From contig JACPKG010000021.1 of assembly GCA_016187175.1 (NCBI GenBank), positions 1 to 42,846 of the forward strand: a DNA stretch of 42,846 bases. The letters are read 5' to 3'. The stretch comes from Candidatus Saccharimonadota bacterium. Its GTDB lineage: Bacteria > Patescibacteriota > Saccharimonadia > Saccharimonadales > UBA10212. The notes under the pieces are model-generated. The model was given only the letters and a program-made list of their open reading frames with translations, ran no database searches and was not told where the DNA came from. A program made the translations under genes and the position numbers. Positions 7,588 to 16,354 of the stretch are shown here, piece by piece. How positions within the stretch are numbered: the first letter of the stretch is position 1; the number at the start of each line of letters is the position of its first letter.

Positions 7588-9105
7588 ATGCAGTGGCTTA
7601 ATAAAATTGTTGATGAAGTAACTTCGCAGCATCCCACGGACGAGATTTTGGTGTCTTCTGGCGCTTCGCCGTCAGGTACATACCATATTGGTCACCTCCG
7701 TGAAATCATAATCTGTGATGCTATTGTCAGACAGCTTCAAGAAAAGGGCAGGCCAACCAGGCACCTACATTTTGTTGATGATCTTGATAGTTTACGTAAA
7801 GTCCCGGTCAATGTGCCCGTCAGCTACGAAAAATATTTAGGACAATCGCTTTGCGACATACCGGCGCCTGAGGTACCTAAAAAGTCCTACGCCAGTTACT
7901 TTTTTGATGACTTTTTGCAGACTGCCAAAAAGCTGGGTATTGACATAGAGGTAGTGTATAGCCACAAAAAATACCGCACAGGCTTTTTTGCTGAAGCGAT
8001 CGAGAAAACTTTAACTCAGGCGGGTAAAGCCAAAAAAATACTTGAAGAAGTTTCCGGACGGCAGTTGGGTGAAGAGTGGTCACCGATACAAGTTAACGAA
8101 GATGGTTATCTAAAAAAACGGATCTTCGAATCGATTGATACGAAGACCAAGACCATTACTTATATTGATAAGGAAGGTACAAAAAAAACCACTGGTTACC
8201 AAAAAGGTGAAGTCAAGCTGGATTGGCGGCTTGATTGGCCAGCGCGTTGGTGGCTGCTTGGTGTCAAGGTTGAACCTTTCGGCCGCGACCATGCGTCTGC
8301 CGGCGGCAGTTATGATACAGGTAAAGTTATAGTTAAAGAAATCTTTGGCGGCGAACCGCCGCTGCCTGTGCCTTATGATTTTGTTAATCGTGCCGGTGAC
8401 ACCAAAAAAATGAGCGCCAGCCAAGGTACCGGTATAGAGGCGGCGGAAGTTATAGAGGTTTTGCCGCCGGAAATCATTCGCTTCTTTATGTTAAGTTTTT
8501 CGCCAGACAAACGCCTCTATTTTGACCCAGAAAAAGACGTAGCCCAACTTATTGACAACTTTGCCGAGCTCCTAGAAAAACAGCCAGATTCACAGCTTGT
8601 CAAAGTTTCACAAGCTGGCACTAGGCTGGTTGTAGGTAGCGTGCCGTTTTCGCACCTTGTTGGTAGCTATCAAGCTAGCCTGCGCGACTTAGATAAGACG
8701 CTTGATGTCATCAAACGTACTGAACACGCTCAAATGGCTGGCAAGCAGGCGGAGATTATCAAAAAAGAGCTGGCTTACATTGATAGCTGGCTCGATAAAT
8801 GGGCGCCTGATGACGTTAAATTTAAACTTCGCGAACAAATTGATAGCTCGGAGTTTAGCGCCGCAGAGAAGAATTTTTTGATGACTTTGGGTAAGAAAGT
8901 TGCCGGCGCACCAGAGGCTGCCGATGGCGAGTGGTTCCATAAAGCCGTTTATGAGCTACAAACTGAAGGCGGCCTGGAGACAAAACTAATGTTCGGAACT
9001 CTTTACAAAGCTCTAATCGGCCAAACCAGCGGCCCGCGGGCCGGCTGGTTCTTGTCAATCCTGCCGCGAGAGTGGTTGATAAAGAGGCTCAAGCTCGAGG
9101 CTTGA
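7588..9105 (+). CDS. lysS: Lysyl-tRNA synthetase, class I (archaeal-type)
   Basis: SGASPSGTYHIGHLREII (HIGH) and KKMSASQG (KMSKS-like); DASAGGSYDTGK; class I LysRS. Confidence 0.9.
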   Translation: MQWLNKIVDEVTSQHPTDEILVSSGASPSGTYHIGHLREIIICDAIVRQLQEKGRPTRHLHFVDDLDSLRKVPVNVPVSYEKYLGQSLCDIPAPEVPKKSYASYFFDDFLQTAKKLGIDIEVVYSHKKYRTGFFAEAIEKTLTQAGKAKKILEEVSGRQLGEEWSPIQVNEDGYLKKRIFESIDTKTKTITYIDKEGTKKTTGYQKGEVKLDWRLDWPARWWLLGVKVEPFGRDHASAGGSYDTGKVIVKEIFGGEPPLPVPYDFVNRAGDTKKMSASQGTGIEAAEVIEVLPPEIIRFFMLSFSPDKRLYFDPEKDVAQLIDNFAELLEKQPDSQLVKVSQAGTRLVVGSVPFSHLVGSYQASLRDLDKTLDVIKRTEHAQMAGKQAEIIKKELAYIDSWLDKWAPDDVKFKLREQIDSSEFSAAEKNFLMTLGKKVAGAPEAADGEWFHKAVYELQTEGGLETKLMFGTLYKALIGQTSGPRAGWFLSILPREWLIKRLKLEA

Positions 9106-9213
9106 TATTTGTCTTCATATAAACTATGTTATAGCGAGTGTGCGCTTTATTTTATCAGCCTAATTTAAAGAAGAAAGCCATCAAGCTATAGTCGTGGCCT
9201 GATTTGCTATTAA

Positions 9214-9253
9214 CAAAAATCCGCTCCGGGCTACGACAAGGAGCGGTTTTTTT
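9214..9253 (+). terminator. Rho-independent terminator-like hairpin in leader of 9278 gene
   Basis: AAAAATCCGCTCC-gggctacgacaa-GGAGCGGTTTTTTT. Confidence 0.75.
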
Positions 9254-9277
9254 AATTAAGGATAGAGAGAAAAGCAA

Positions 9278-9940
9278 ATGAAAACAATTGAACTTATAAG
9301 CCCGCCACTGCAGCCGCTAGAGTCGGACAATCAAATTGTTGATTTACAACCAGAAGCAATACAGTCATTTATAGAATATATACAAGCTAGGGACTTGACT
9401 GTAGTCAGCGTCCGATATGTTCCTGGATTCAACTCAAGGCAAGACTTATCAGTTACCAGTTTAGTGAGGAGAGGAGAAATGGACCCTGTCGTGCTTCAGG
9501 CGATGGGCGCCCTAGCCGGACCAATAATTCGAGCTGATGCTCAGGGTAATCTTGTGCAGCTGCCAGGCGTGGCTTTTTACGCCAGAAGTAACGGGCCAAT
9601 GAACAACGAGGAATTCCAGACGAGCTTCTTGCACCACCCCACTTCTGATAATGAAATAACTCAACTGATACCTACCGAGCTCCAAGATTTTGAGCTCGCC
9701 CGGCGGCGACTGGGATATCGGATGATAGCCGGTTGCGATATGTTTAACGGTAGGCTAATCCCAAATCTTAACTTTTCAGTTAAAAGTCTTATCCGGCAGA
9801 TGGGAAAAAGTCCGGAGGTGGCTGCCAGAGAAGGTCTATGGGCGGGACCCCTTGTAGCTCAACTTGATGGTGGTCACCGCATCAGTCAACGTGAGGGGCT
9901 CGGCTTATACGCTAGGACAAAAGACAATAATCGCAGATGA
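9278..9940 (+). CDS. Hypothetical protein
   Basis: Intact ORF, 2 nt before the next gene start; no family recognised. Confidence 0.7.
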   Translation: MKTIELISPPLQPLESDNQIVDLQPEAIQSFIEYIQARDLTVVSVRYVPGFNSRQDLSVTSLVRRGEMDPVVLQAMGALAGPIIRADAQGNLVQLPGVAFYARSNGPMNNEEFQTSFLHHPTSDNEITQLIPTELQDFELARRRLGYRMIAGCDMFNGRLIPNLNFSVKSLIRQMGKSPEVAAREGLWAGPLVAQLDGGHRISQREGLGLYARTKDNNRR

Positions 9941-9941
9941 A

Positions 9942-11120
9942 ATGAAAAACAGGGCCTTGTTAAATCAAAAGACAGCCAGCGAACTGATAACCTTGTACCG
10001 TTCGCCTCTTTACGTGTACGATCTGGCCAAGTTAAAAGAGCGAGTTAAAGAGCTGCTGGACTACTGTAAAACGATAGATTGTACAGTGCGCTACGCCATT
10101 AAAGCCAACCCGCATCCGCGGATAATCAAATTGTTTGATGAACTTGGTCTGCATTTTGACGCCAGCTCAGATTATGAAGCTGATGAGGCTGTTTCTGCTG
10201 GGGTCGATCCGGTTAAAATCAGCCTCAGCTCCCAGCAGCCGCCGGGCGACATGAACAAGACGCTTCGTAGCGGTATTAAATTCGTAGCGACCTCGCTTCA
10301 TCAGCTGGACTTGGTTAGCAAAGCCGCCCGGAAGGAGAATATCGCTGTCAGATTAAATCCCGGCCTGGGTGCCGGTCACAACCGACGGACCACTACTGGC
10401 GGGGTAATCTCCAGTTTTGGCGTCTGGCATGAGTACATACCCAAGGTTTTAGACTGGCAATTACAGACAGGCATTAATATTAACCGTGTCCATATCCATA
10501 TCGGTTCCGGCGGCGATAGCCAAATCTGGCGCCAGGCGATCCAGAAATCATTGGAACTAGTGAATCAGATGCCATCAGTTGAAATATTAAATATGGGTGG
10601 CGGCTACAGCATCGCGCGCGTCGCAGGTGAAGAGTCGGCAGATATGAGTCAGATTATGACTGTTTTCAAGTATGAACTTGCCAACTTTGCCAAGCAGACC
10701 GGCCGCCACCTACGCCTTGAAATCGAACCGGGAACTTGGCTGGTAGGAAACGCCGGTTTTTTGCTTTGCAAGATAGTCGACATCGTTGATACCGGCAAAA
10801 GAGGCTTTAATTTTATTAAGCTCGACAGCGGAATGAATGATCTGTTACGTCCAGCCATGTACGGCGCCCAACATCCCATAGAAGTTTTGAATAACTCCAA
10901 AAGCACTAAAGACTATGTGGTGGTGGGGCATAACTGCGAAACCGGCGATATTATGACTCCGGCTCCCGGCGACCCCGAAGGCATCAAACCGCGCAATTTG
11001 CCCGAAGGGGCAATCGGTGATCTGGTAGTTATAGGTGGCGCAGGTGCCTACGGTGCCAGTATGCGGGTTGTTGGCTACAATAGTTTCCCATCCGCCACCG
11101 AAGTTTTCATTAATGAATAA
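9942..11120 (+). CDS. Diaminopimelate/ornithine decarboxylase-family PLP enzyme (fold type III)
   Basis: VRYAIKANPHPRIIKLFDELGLHFDASSDYE ... VHIHIGSGG ... LNMGGGYSI ... GHNCETGDIM ... GAGAYGASMRVVGYNSFPSATEVF; internal start chosen to remove overlap with upstream gene. Confidence 0.85.
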   Translation: MKNRALLNQKTASELITLYRSPLYVYDLAKLKERVKELLDYCKTIDCTVRYAIKANPHPRIIKLFDELGLHFDASSDYEADEAVSAGVDPVKISLSSQQPPGDMNKTLRSGIKFVATSLHQLDLVSKAARKENIAVRLNPGLGAGHNRRTTTGGVISSFGVWHEYIPKVLDWQLQTGININRVHIHIGSGGDSQIWRQAIQKSLELVNQMPSVEILNMGGGYSIARVAGEESADMSQIMTVFKYELANFAKQTGRHLRLEIEPGTWLVGNAGFLLCKIVDIVDTGKRGFNFIKLDSGMNDLLRPAMYGAQHPIEVLNNSKSTKDYVVVGHNCETGDIMTPAPGDPEGIKPRNLPEGAIGDLVVIGGAGAYGASMRVVGYNSFPSATEVFINE

Positions 11121-11183
11121 ATAAGCAACATCGTGACTGGCCCAAAAAGGGGGAGGGGAGGCTGTTTACCGGGGCGAAACTAC

Positions 11184-11206
11184 TGTGATAGGTCTAACCT
11201 ATCACA
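11184..11206. repeat. 23-bp palindrome TGTGATAGGTctaACCTATCACA (copy 1, intergenic)
   Basis: 10-bp perfect arms; same palindrome at 31828..31850. Confidence 0.85.
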
Positions 11207-11248
11207 ACTCTCGGATCATCAGGCAATCCGTTTATTACGAAGCATCGC

Positions 11249-11254
11249 TATAAT
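11249..11254 (+). promoter_or_regulatory. -10-like TATAAT, 7 nt before ATG 11262 (leaderless)
   Basis: TATAAT-aggaaca-ATG. Confidence 0.55.
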
Positions 11255-11261
11255 AGGAACA

Positions 11262-11708
11262 ATGACTAAAAAGAAGACTATCGTAATTTGCTCTAGCGGT
11301 TCATTCTATAAACACGTCAATCAGATAGCTGATGAACTTAAATCGATGGGCTGGAAAGTTGTGGTCCCGGCCACGGCTAAAAGTATGAAGAAGACCGGTA
11401 ACTATGATATTGACAGCCTAAAGAGCTGGTATAAAGATCCTAATGATTTCAAGATTAAAGCCAAAAAGATGCGGGATCATTTTGGAGAAGTTGCGGCGGC
11501 GGATGCCGTCCTGATCATCAACGATGAAAAGAATGGCCAAAAAAGTTATATAGGACCGAACGGCTTGATGGAAATGGGGCTGGCCTTTTATTTAGGTCAG
11601 CCTATTTATATCCTTAACAATGTCCCCGCTGACTTGCCAATTTATGAGGAAGTATATGGAATGAACTGTGTTATCTTGGAAGGCGGTATAGAAAAAATAA
11701 AATTATGA
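11262..11708 (+). CDS. Nucleoside 2-deoxyribosyltransferase-like fold protein
   Basis: MTKKKTIVICSSGSFYKHVNQIADELKSMGWKVVVP...ADAVLIINDEKNGQKSYIGPNGLMEMGLAFYLGQPIYIL; internal start preferred over 11133. Confidence 0.6.
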   Translation: MTKKKTIVICSSGSFYKHVNQIADELKSMGWKVVVPATAKSMKKTGNYDIDSLKSWYKDPNDFKIKAKKMRDHFGEVAAADAVLIINDEKNGQKSYIGPNGLMEMGLAFYLGQPIYILNNVPADLPIYEEVYGMNCVILEGGIEKIKL

Positions 11709-12193
11709 GTCAATCAACAGCGACCTTTGCAGCTGGATGTTTTTGGGGAGTGCAGTATTATTTTGACCAAGTCCCTGGAGTTATTGCAACAGAAGTTGGC
11801 TACACCGGCGGTACCACCGAAAACCCCAGCTACGAACAAGTCTGTGCTCATGGCACTGGCCGTGCCGAAGCCGTCAAAGTTTCTTTTGACCAACAAAAAG
11901 TTAGCTATGAAACATTACTGAAACATTTTTTCAGAATGCATGATCCAACGCAGCTGAATAGGCAGGGCCCAGATATTGGCGATCAGTACCGCTCAGCCAT
12001 CTTTTATGCCGACGATGGACAGAAAGCCTCTGCCCAAAAAATTATCGATGAGCTAAACGAAGCTAAATTTAAGAGTAAGATCGTCACGACATTAAAGCCG
12101 GTAGGTAAATGGTGGCCGGCCGAAGACTACCATCAGAAGTATACCGAAAAAACCGGTAGGGGTGCTTGCCACATTGACTATGCGCCAGTTTGA
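11705..12193 (+). CDS. msrA: Peptide-methionine (S)-S-oxide reductase
   Basis: TFAAGCFWGVQYYFDQVPGVIATEVGYTGG ... FRMHDPTQLNRQGPDIGDQYRSAIFY. Confidence 0.95.
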   Translation: MSQSTATFAAGCFWGVQYYFDQVPGVIATEVGYTGGTTENPSYEQVCAHGTGRAEAVKVSFDQQKVSYETLLKHFFRMHDPTQLNRQGPDIGDQYRSAIFYADDGQKASAQKIIDELNEAKFKSKIVTTLKPVGKWWPAEDYHQKYTEKTGRGACHIDYAPV

Positions 12194-12204
12194 AAATTAC
12201 TTAT

Positions 12205-13035
12205 TCATCTATCGCTATCAGTGCTTGTATCACTACTGGTGGTCATCGAATCCGAGGCGTTTTGGACGGCCTCAATCAGCGCATTGACACCTGATTCGCT
12301 GCCGGCAGATGGGGTAGAGGCTTCTTTGACGGGCGAAGGAGCTTTAATAGTAATAGTAACTTTGACGAAAGAGAATAACATGTCGCTGGAGCCGCTTTTA
12401 TCCTGATTGTACCAACGCTGCATCAGATAGTCCTTGGTGTCAAACCAGATATATTGGGTAGAGTCAGGACTAGTGCTGTCAACCACCTGGTATTTGTAGC
12501 AGCTTAGTTTGCCACAACCATCTTTGCCTAGGTTTTTGTAGCTGATGGTATTTTTGCTGGTGAGGTCGCTGGTGTTTAGCTTGATATCGCTAGTAGGCGA
12601 ACTGTCCTGTGTCGGCTGGGAGCTGTATTTAGTCCAGCTGCCGTCAGTCTCGTCTTTGATGTAAGAATCATTGGCGAGGGATATGAAGGCTCCAGTTTCT
12701 TTGCCGCTGGCGTCTTTAGTAACCATAGAGAAGTTATCTTTATCATTTTCCATCTCAATCTTACTGGTGGAACCTTTATCATCCGTGCTGGTAATGGTGA
12801 CCTTATAAGAATCCTTTAGATCAAGGTTAGCTACAAACTTGCAAAAAGTTTGATCGTTAATCTCTTTGTTGCAGTCGGCTTCAGCAGCCTTGTTAGTCGC
12901 TACTGAGCTTTTTTGACTTGAGACATTTTTATTCGCTACCTTCCAGCCAACAAAGCCGACCGCGCCTAAAACAACCACTACTAATACGACCAGCAGCGGG
13001 TTCAATAGGCCACGGCTATCTCTATTCGCCCCCAT
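12205..13035 (-). CDS. Membrane-anchored extracytoplasmic hypothetical protein
   Basis: N-terminal TM (LLVVLVVVVLGAVGFVGWKV) plus Ser/Thr/Asp-rich exported domain. Confidence 0.7.
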   Translation of the reverse strand: MGANRDSRGLLNPLLVVLVVVVLGAVGFVGWKVANKNVSSQKSSVATNKAAEADCNKEINDQTFCKFVANLDLKDSYKVTITSTDDKGSTSKIEMENDKDNFSMVTKDASGKETGAFISLANDSYIKDETDGSWTKYSSQPTQDSSPTSDIKLNTSDLTSKNTISYKNLGKDGCGKLSCYKYQVVDSTSPDSTQYIWFDTKDYLMQRWYNQDKSGSSDMLFSFVKVTITIKAPSPVKEASTPSAGSESGVNALIEAVQNASDSMTTSSDTSTDSDR

Positions 13036-13097
13036 TTTGATGCCCCTTACTTTAAATACCTATGCTTTTTTAAGCGTACTTGGGGCAGGCTATATAG

Positions 13098-13718
13098 TCA
13101 ACGGCTAGTCGGGGCGCTAAACAGGCCGGTTAGAGTGTGCTGAGCCAGGATGTGGTTCGCCATAGCCTTTTGCAGCTGTTCACGGCTAGTCTCCATATCT
13201 AGGTTCTTTGGGGACTCGTCCAGCGCATAGAGCTCAAACATATAACGGTGCGTACCAGTACCACTGGGCGGACAGGGTCCCATATATTTACTCTGGCTGG
13301 CACTGTTTAAACCTTGAATTACCCCGGAGGGTACGTTACCCGTAGCGATTGTTTTGGTCGAGGGGGGAATGTCCCACATTAACCAATGAACAAAATCGCC
13401 GCTTACGGCATCGGGGTCGTGCATAATCAAAGCCAAGCTAGCAGCTGCGCCGGGCACATTAGTAATATTCAGTGGTGGATTAACATTTTGGCCCTGACAG
13501 GTGTAGGAGTCAGGTATATTGCCTCCTTCTTCGAAGGCCGGGCTGGTAAGTTGGAGACTGGTTTTTGTTTGATGGTTATTAACTGTGGTCATAAGTTTTT
13601 TGTCCTCCTTAATGTTGATAATTGCCAAAATTAAACCTAAAGCCAAAACCACCAGCCCAGTCAGCACTATCCCCGCGTGCTTCTTATACATTGAAGGCAT
13701 TATAATGCTGGTGACCAA
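13098..13718 (-). CDS. YbhB/YbcL (PEBP/Raf kinase inhibitor-like) family protein with N-terminal TM
   Basis: LTSPAFEEGGNIPDSYTCQGQNVNPPLNI ... LIMHDPDAVSGDFVHWLMWDIPP ... YMGPCPPSGTGTHRYMFELYAL. Confidence 0.9.
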   Translation of the reverse strand: MVTSIIMPSMYKKHAGIVLTGLVVLALGLILAIINIKEDKKLMTTVNNHQTKTSLQLTSPAFEEGGNIPDSYTCQGQNVNPPLNITNVPGAAASLALIMHDPDAVSGDFVHWLMWDIPPSTKTIATGNVPSGVIQGLNSASQSKYMGPCPPSGTGTHRYMFELYALDESPKNLDMETSREQLQKAMANHILAQHTLTGLFSAPTSR

Positions 13719-13722
13719 AGAG

Positions 13723-14400
13723 TCAGTAAGGTTTTTTACGGGCCTGCTTCCTCCTCCTTTTTGTATAGATAATTAGTCGGCCCTTTATTTGCTGCAAAAT
13801 ACCTCTTTTCTCTAGCTGTTTGACTAGTGTTGTAGTGGTTTCACGGGTAACACCGGATAGGTCGGCAATTTCTTGATGAGAAAGTTTAATTTTTAGTCGG
13901 TAAGCGTTGGGTCGGATCTGTTCGCCGAACTTAGTGATTAAGTACGGAAGCAACATTAGTACCTTATTAATGGCTTTCTTGCTTTTCATCACCTCTAGTT
14001 GCTTCATAATCGCTGCGTTTGAAGCAGACATATAGGCCATGTAAGTGCTCATATTTTCCGTACTTGCTTCTACAGTGTTCTTGAAACTATCTACCGGCAA
14101 ATATTGGAGTTTAACGTCGGTTAGAGCCTGGTAGAAATACTTTACTTTGTAATTATGCCAATCCATCGTTGTAGAGAAGTCGATTGGGAAAATATCGCCC
14201 GGCCCCAGCAGAAATATGGTCCTCATATCGCCAGAATTAAGTATCGTGTAGGCTTTTACATAGCCTTCTTTGATTAGATATATTTGGGCCAGCTCGTCGC
14301 CTGCGTAGTAAATTAGTTGGTTTTTGGGATAATTTTTGACAGAGGCATTTATAAACAGTTTTTCAATGCGAGCTTGATAGGCTGACGATCCGCGTGCCAT
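13723..14400 (-). CDS. Crp/Fnr family transcriptional regulator
   Basis: Cyclic-nucleotide-binding-like N-domain and HTH KIKLSHQEIADLSGVTRETTTTLVKQLEKRGIL. Confidence 0.88.
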   Translation of the reverse strand: MARGSSAYQARIEKLFINASVKNYPKNQLIYYAGDELAQIYLIKEGYVKAYTILNSGDMRTIFLLGPGDIFPIDFSTTMDWHNYKVKYFYQALTDVKLQYLPVDSFKNTVEASTENMSTYMAYMSASNAAIMKQLEVMKSKKAINKVLMLLPYLITKFGEQIRPNAYRLKIKLSHQEIADLSGVTRETTTTLVKQLEKRGILQQIKGRLIIYTKRRRKQARKKPY

Positions 14401-14532
14401 ACACCACTAGTATTTCATAGATTCAGCCTTCTGTCATTCGGCCCCTGTTGCCTGACTAGGCTGTGGAAATATCTATTGAAAGTTTGCACGAGCAGGCCTA
14501 TTATGAATTCATTACTAACTAAGGGAGGATCT

Positions 14533-14841
14533 ATGGATCTTACTAAGGTCAATAAGCAAGCGGTGGACCAGCTTGTCAGCCTTTTCGTGTGGCTGGCGGA
14601 GCTGTTATTGCTGGTCCGCGTTGTATTGCGGTTCTTCAACGGCAACCCGGATGCTACATTCGTGCATTGGGTATACACCAATACGCAAGTGTTGCTTGAG
14701 CCATTGCGCAACGTCTTCACAAGCGTAGACGTGGTCAACCGCGGCTGGGTAGTAGATTACGTCGCTCTAGCAGCTATGGCCTTCTGGGCTGTCGTAGGCT
14801 ACCTGATGGTTGGCTTGGTCAGCCGCTGGGTCAGAAAATAA
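14533..14841 (+). CDS. YggT-like small integral membrane protein
   Basis: Start MDLTKVNKQ preceded by AAGGGAGG; LLLLVRVVLRFFNGNPDATFVHWVYTNTQVLLEPLRNVF. Confidence 0.7.
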   Translation: MDLTKVNKQAVDQLVSLFVWLAELLLLVRVVLRFFNGNPDATFVHWVYTNTQVLLEPLRNVFTSVDVVNRGWVVDYVALAAMAFWAVVGYLMVGLVSRWVRK

Positions 14842-14905
14842 CTTCAAAACTTAAACTGCCCGACGGGGCAGGATAGTAATAAACACCAAACCGAAAATTA
14901 ACTAT

Positions 14906-14934
14906 AAGCGTCCGCCGAGGCGGACGCTTTTTGA
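14906..14934 (+). terminator. Rho-independent terminator
   Basis: AAGCGTCCGCC-gag-GCGGACGCTTTTT. Confidence 0.85.
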
Positions 14935-14964
14935 TTCTTCTTCAAAAGGCTGTACAATTGTTTT

Positions 14965-15060
14965 ATGCAAAATCCATTCAAAAGTACCGGCCTTTTGATC
15001 CTTCTTATAGCCGCGGCTTTGGCCATCGTTGCTTGGCTGGCTGTCATCCTAGCCGGCTAA
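14965..15060 (+). CDS. 31-aa single-TM small protein (not in ORF track)
   Basis: MQNPFKSTGLLILLIAAALAIVAWLAVILAG*; TACAAT 6 nt upstream of ATG. Confidence 0.5.
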   Translation: MQNPFKSTGLLILLIAAALAIVAWLAVILAG

Positions 15061-15165
15061 ATTTACTCACGCACCAGAAAGCCTCGAGCTTTAATTCGTG
15101 GAGCGCTTCACTTGTTATGATAAAAAGAATATACTTAGACTTAAGTTAAAACATAAGGACTTTGG

Positions 15166-15810
15166 GTGATGGATGAAAAGCCTTTTAACAATCAGTATCA
15201 ACAGCCGCCTACGCCGACCATGCCGCCGCAACCCCTGCATCAGCCGGTAGCCTACCCGCAGCCATGGCAGCCGGCAGCCCCATTGCCAGCTCCGCCGTCG
15301 CCGCAATCTCCAGCGCCGGTGGCAACAAAACTTTCAGGACCTGCTCCTGACGAGCCGGTAGCGGTCATCAGGGTTTTAAGTGTTAGGGGCGTCGAGTACG
15401 CCATGATGACTATTGCTCTGTGGTTTGCGGCCACGGGGCTGGTCTGGGTAGTGCTCAATGTTGTGAATGACAGCGCTAACTTCAATTTTCTGGTAGTCCC
15501 TTTATCTGTTCTGATAACTTCGGTACCAATCTTCACTCTGTTGTTTATCCGCCTAAAACGGGCCGAACTGGCTAATCCGTCACTGCGGCTAGAACCTTCT
15601 AAACGCCGGCTGTCACAGCTAACCCAAATTCTGGCGTTTTTGGCCTGTCTGATCAACATTACGGTTTTTGTCTACAGTGTCCTGCAAAAAATCAATGGCA
15701 CGACTGGTTACTCCATCGGTAAGTCTATCCTTAGTCTGTTGGTGGTGTTGGTCGTGGCTGGCGGTACACTGACATATTACTGGTTTGATGAACACCGAAT
15801 TAGGAGCTAG
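15166..15810 (+). CDS. Pro-rich N-terminus multi-TM membrane protein
   Basis: YQQPPTPTMPPQPLHQPVAYPQPWQPAAPLPAPPSPQSPAP followed by four hydrophobic segments. Confidence 0.7.
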   Translation: MMDEKPFNNQYQQPPTPTMPPQPLHQPVAYPQPWQPAAPLPAPPSPQSPAPVATKLSGPAPDEPVAVIRVLSVRGVEYAMMTIALWFAATGLVWVVLNVVNDSANFNFLVVPLSVLITSVPIFTLLFIRLKRAELANPSLRLEPSKRRLSQLTQILAFLACLINITVFVYSVLQKINGTTGYSIGKSILSLLVVLVVAGGTLTYYWFDEHRIRS

Positions 15811-15821
15811 GACTTTAAAAA

Positions 15822-16316
15822 ATGAAAAAATACTATTTTGGCCTGGCGGCCCTTTTTGTATTAACAGTTGTGTTTGTGGTCATTACCTTAGCCCAAGGTA
15901 AAAGCAGCAAGCGCGACGAGCAAACCAGCAAAAAGGTCGAGTCAATATCAACAAAACTGATGGATTATGTCTACCAACAAAATTCAGTACCGAGCTCGCT
16001 GAATGAGGCAGGCATTCAAGACGTGCCGTCTACGATAACTTATGCAAAACTCGATAGCGAACGATTTAAATTCTGTGCTTATTTTGACCGGGCCAGTAGT
16101 TCATTTGATGCTGGGCCCCTGGCTTTTTTAACTGGCTTGGTGTTTAGGGTGCCGACTTCGGAAGCTTCCCCGGAAGAAGAAACACCATACCTGGATAGTT
16201 ACAGTCTGGCTTATGCCCACAAAAAAGGCCAGAACTGCCAGACAGTTAAAAACGTCGTTACGCCAGCTAGCTACGACAATTACGACTTTTCCAACGACCC
16301 CTCGGTCATTAACTAG
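15822..16316 (+). CDS. Hypothetical exported/anchored protein
   Basis: N-terminal TM YYFGLAALFVLTVVFVVITLAQG; follows 15166 gene closely. Confidence 0.65.
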   Translation: MKKYYFGLAALFVLTVVFVVITLAQGKSSKRDEQTSKKVESISTKLMDYVYQQNSVPSSLNEAGIQDVPSTITYAKLDSERFKFCAYFDRASSSFDAGPLAFLTGLVFRVPTSEASPEEETPYLDSYSLAYAHKKGQNCQTVKNVVTPASYDNYDFSNDPSVIN

Positions 16317-16354
16317 ATAAACTGCTGATTTTTAGCGCCTGATACAATAAGCTG

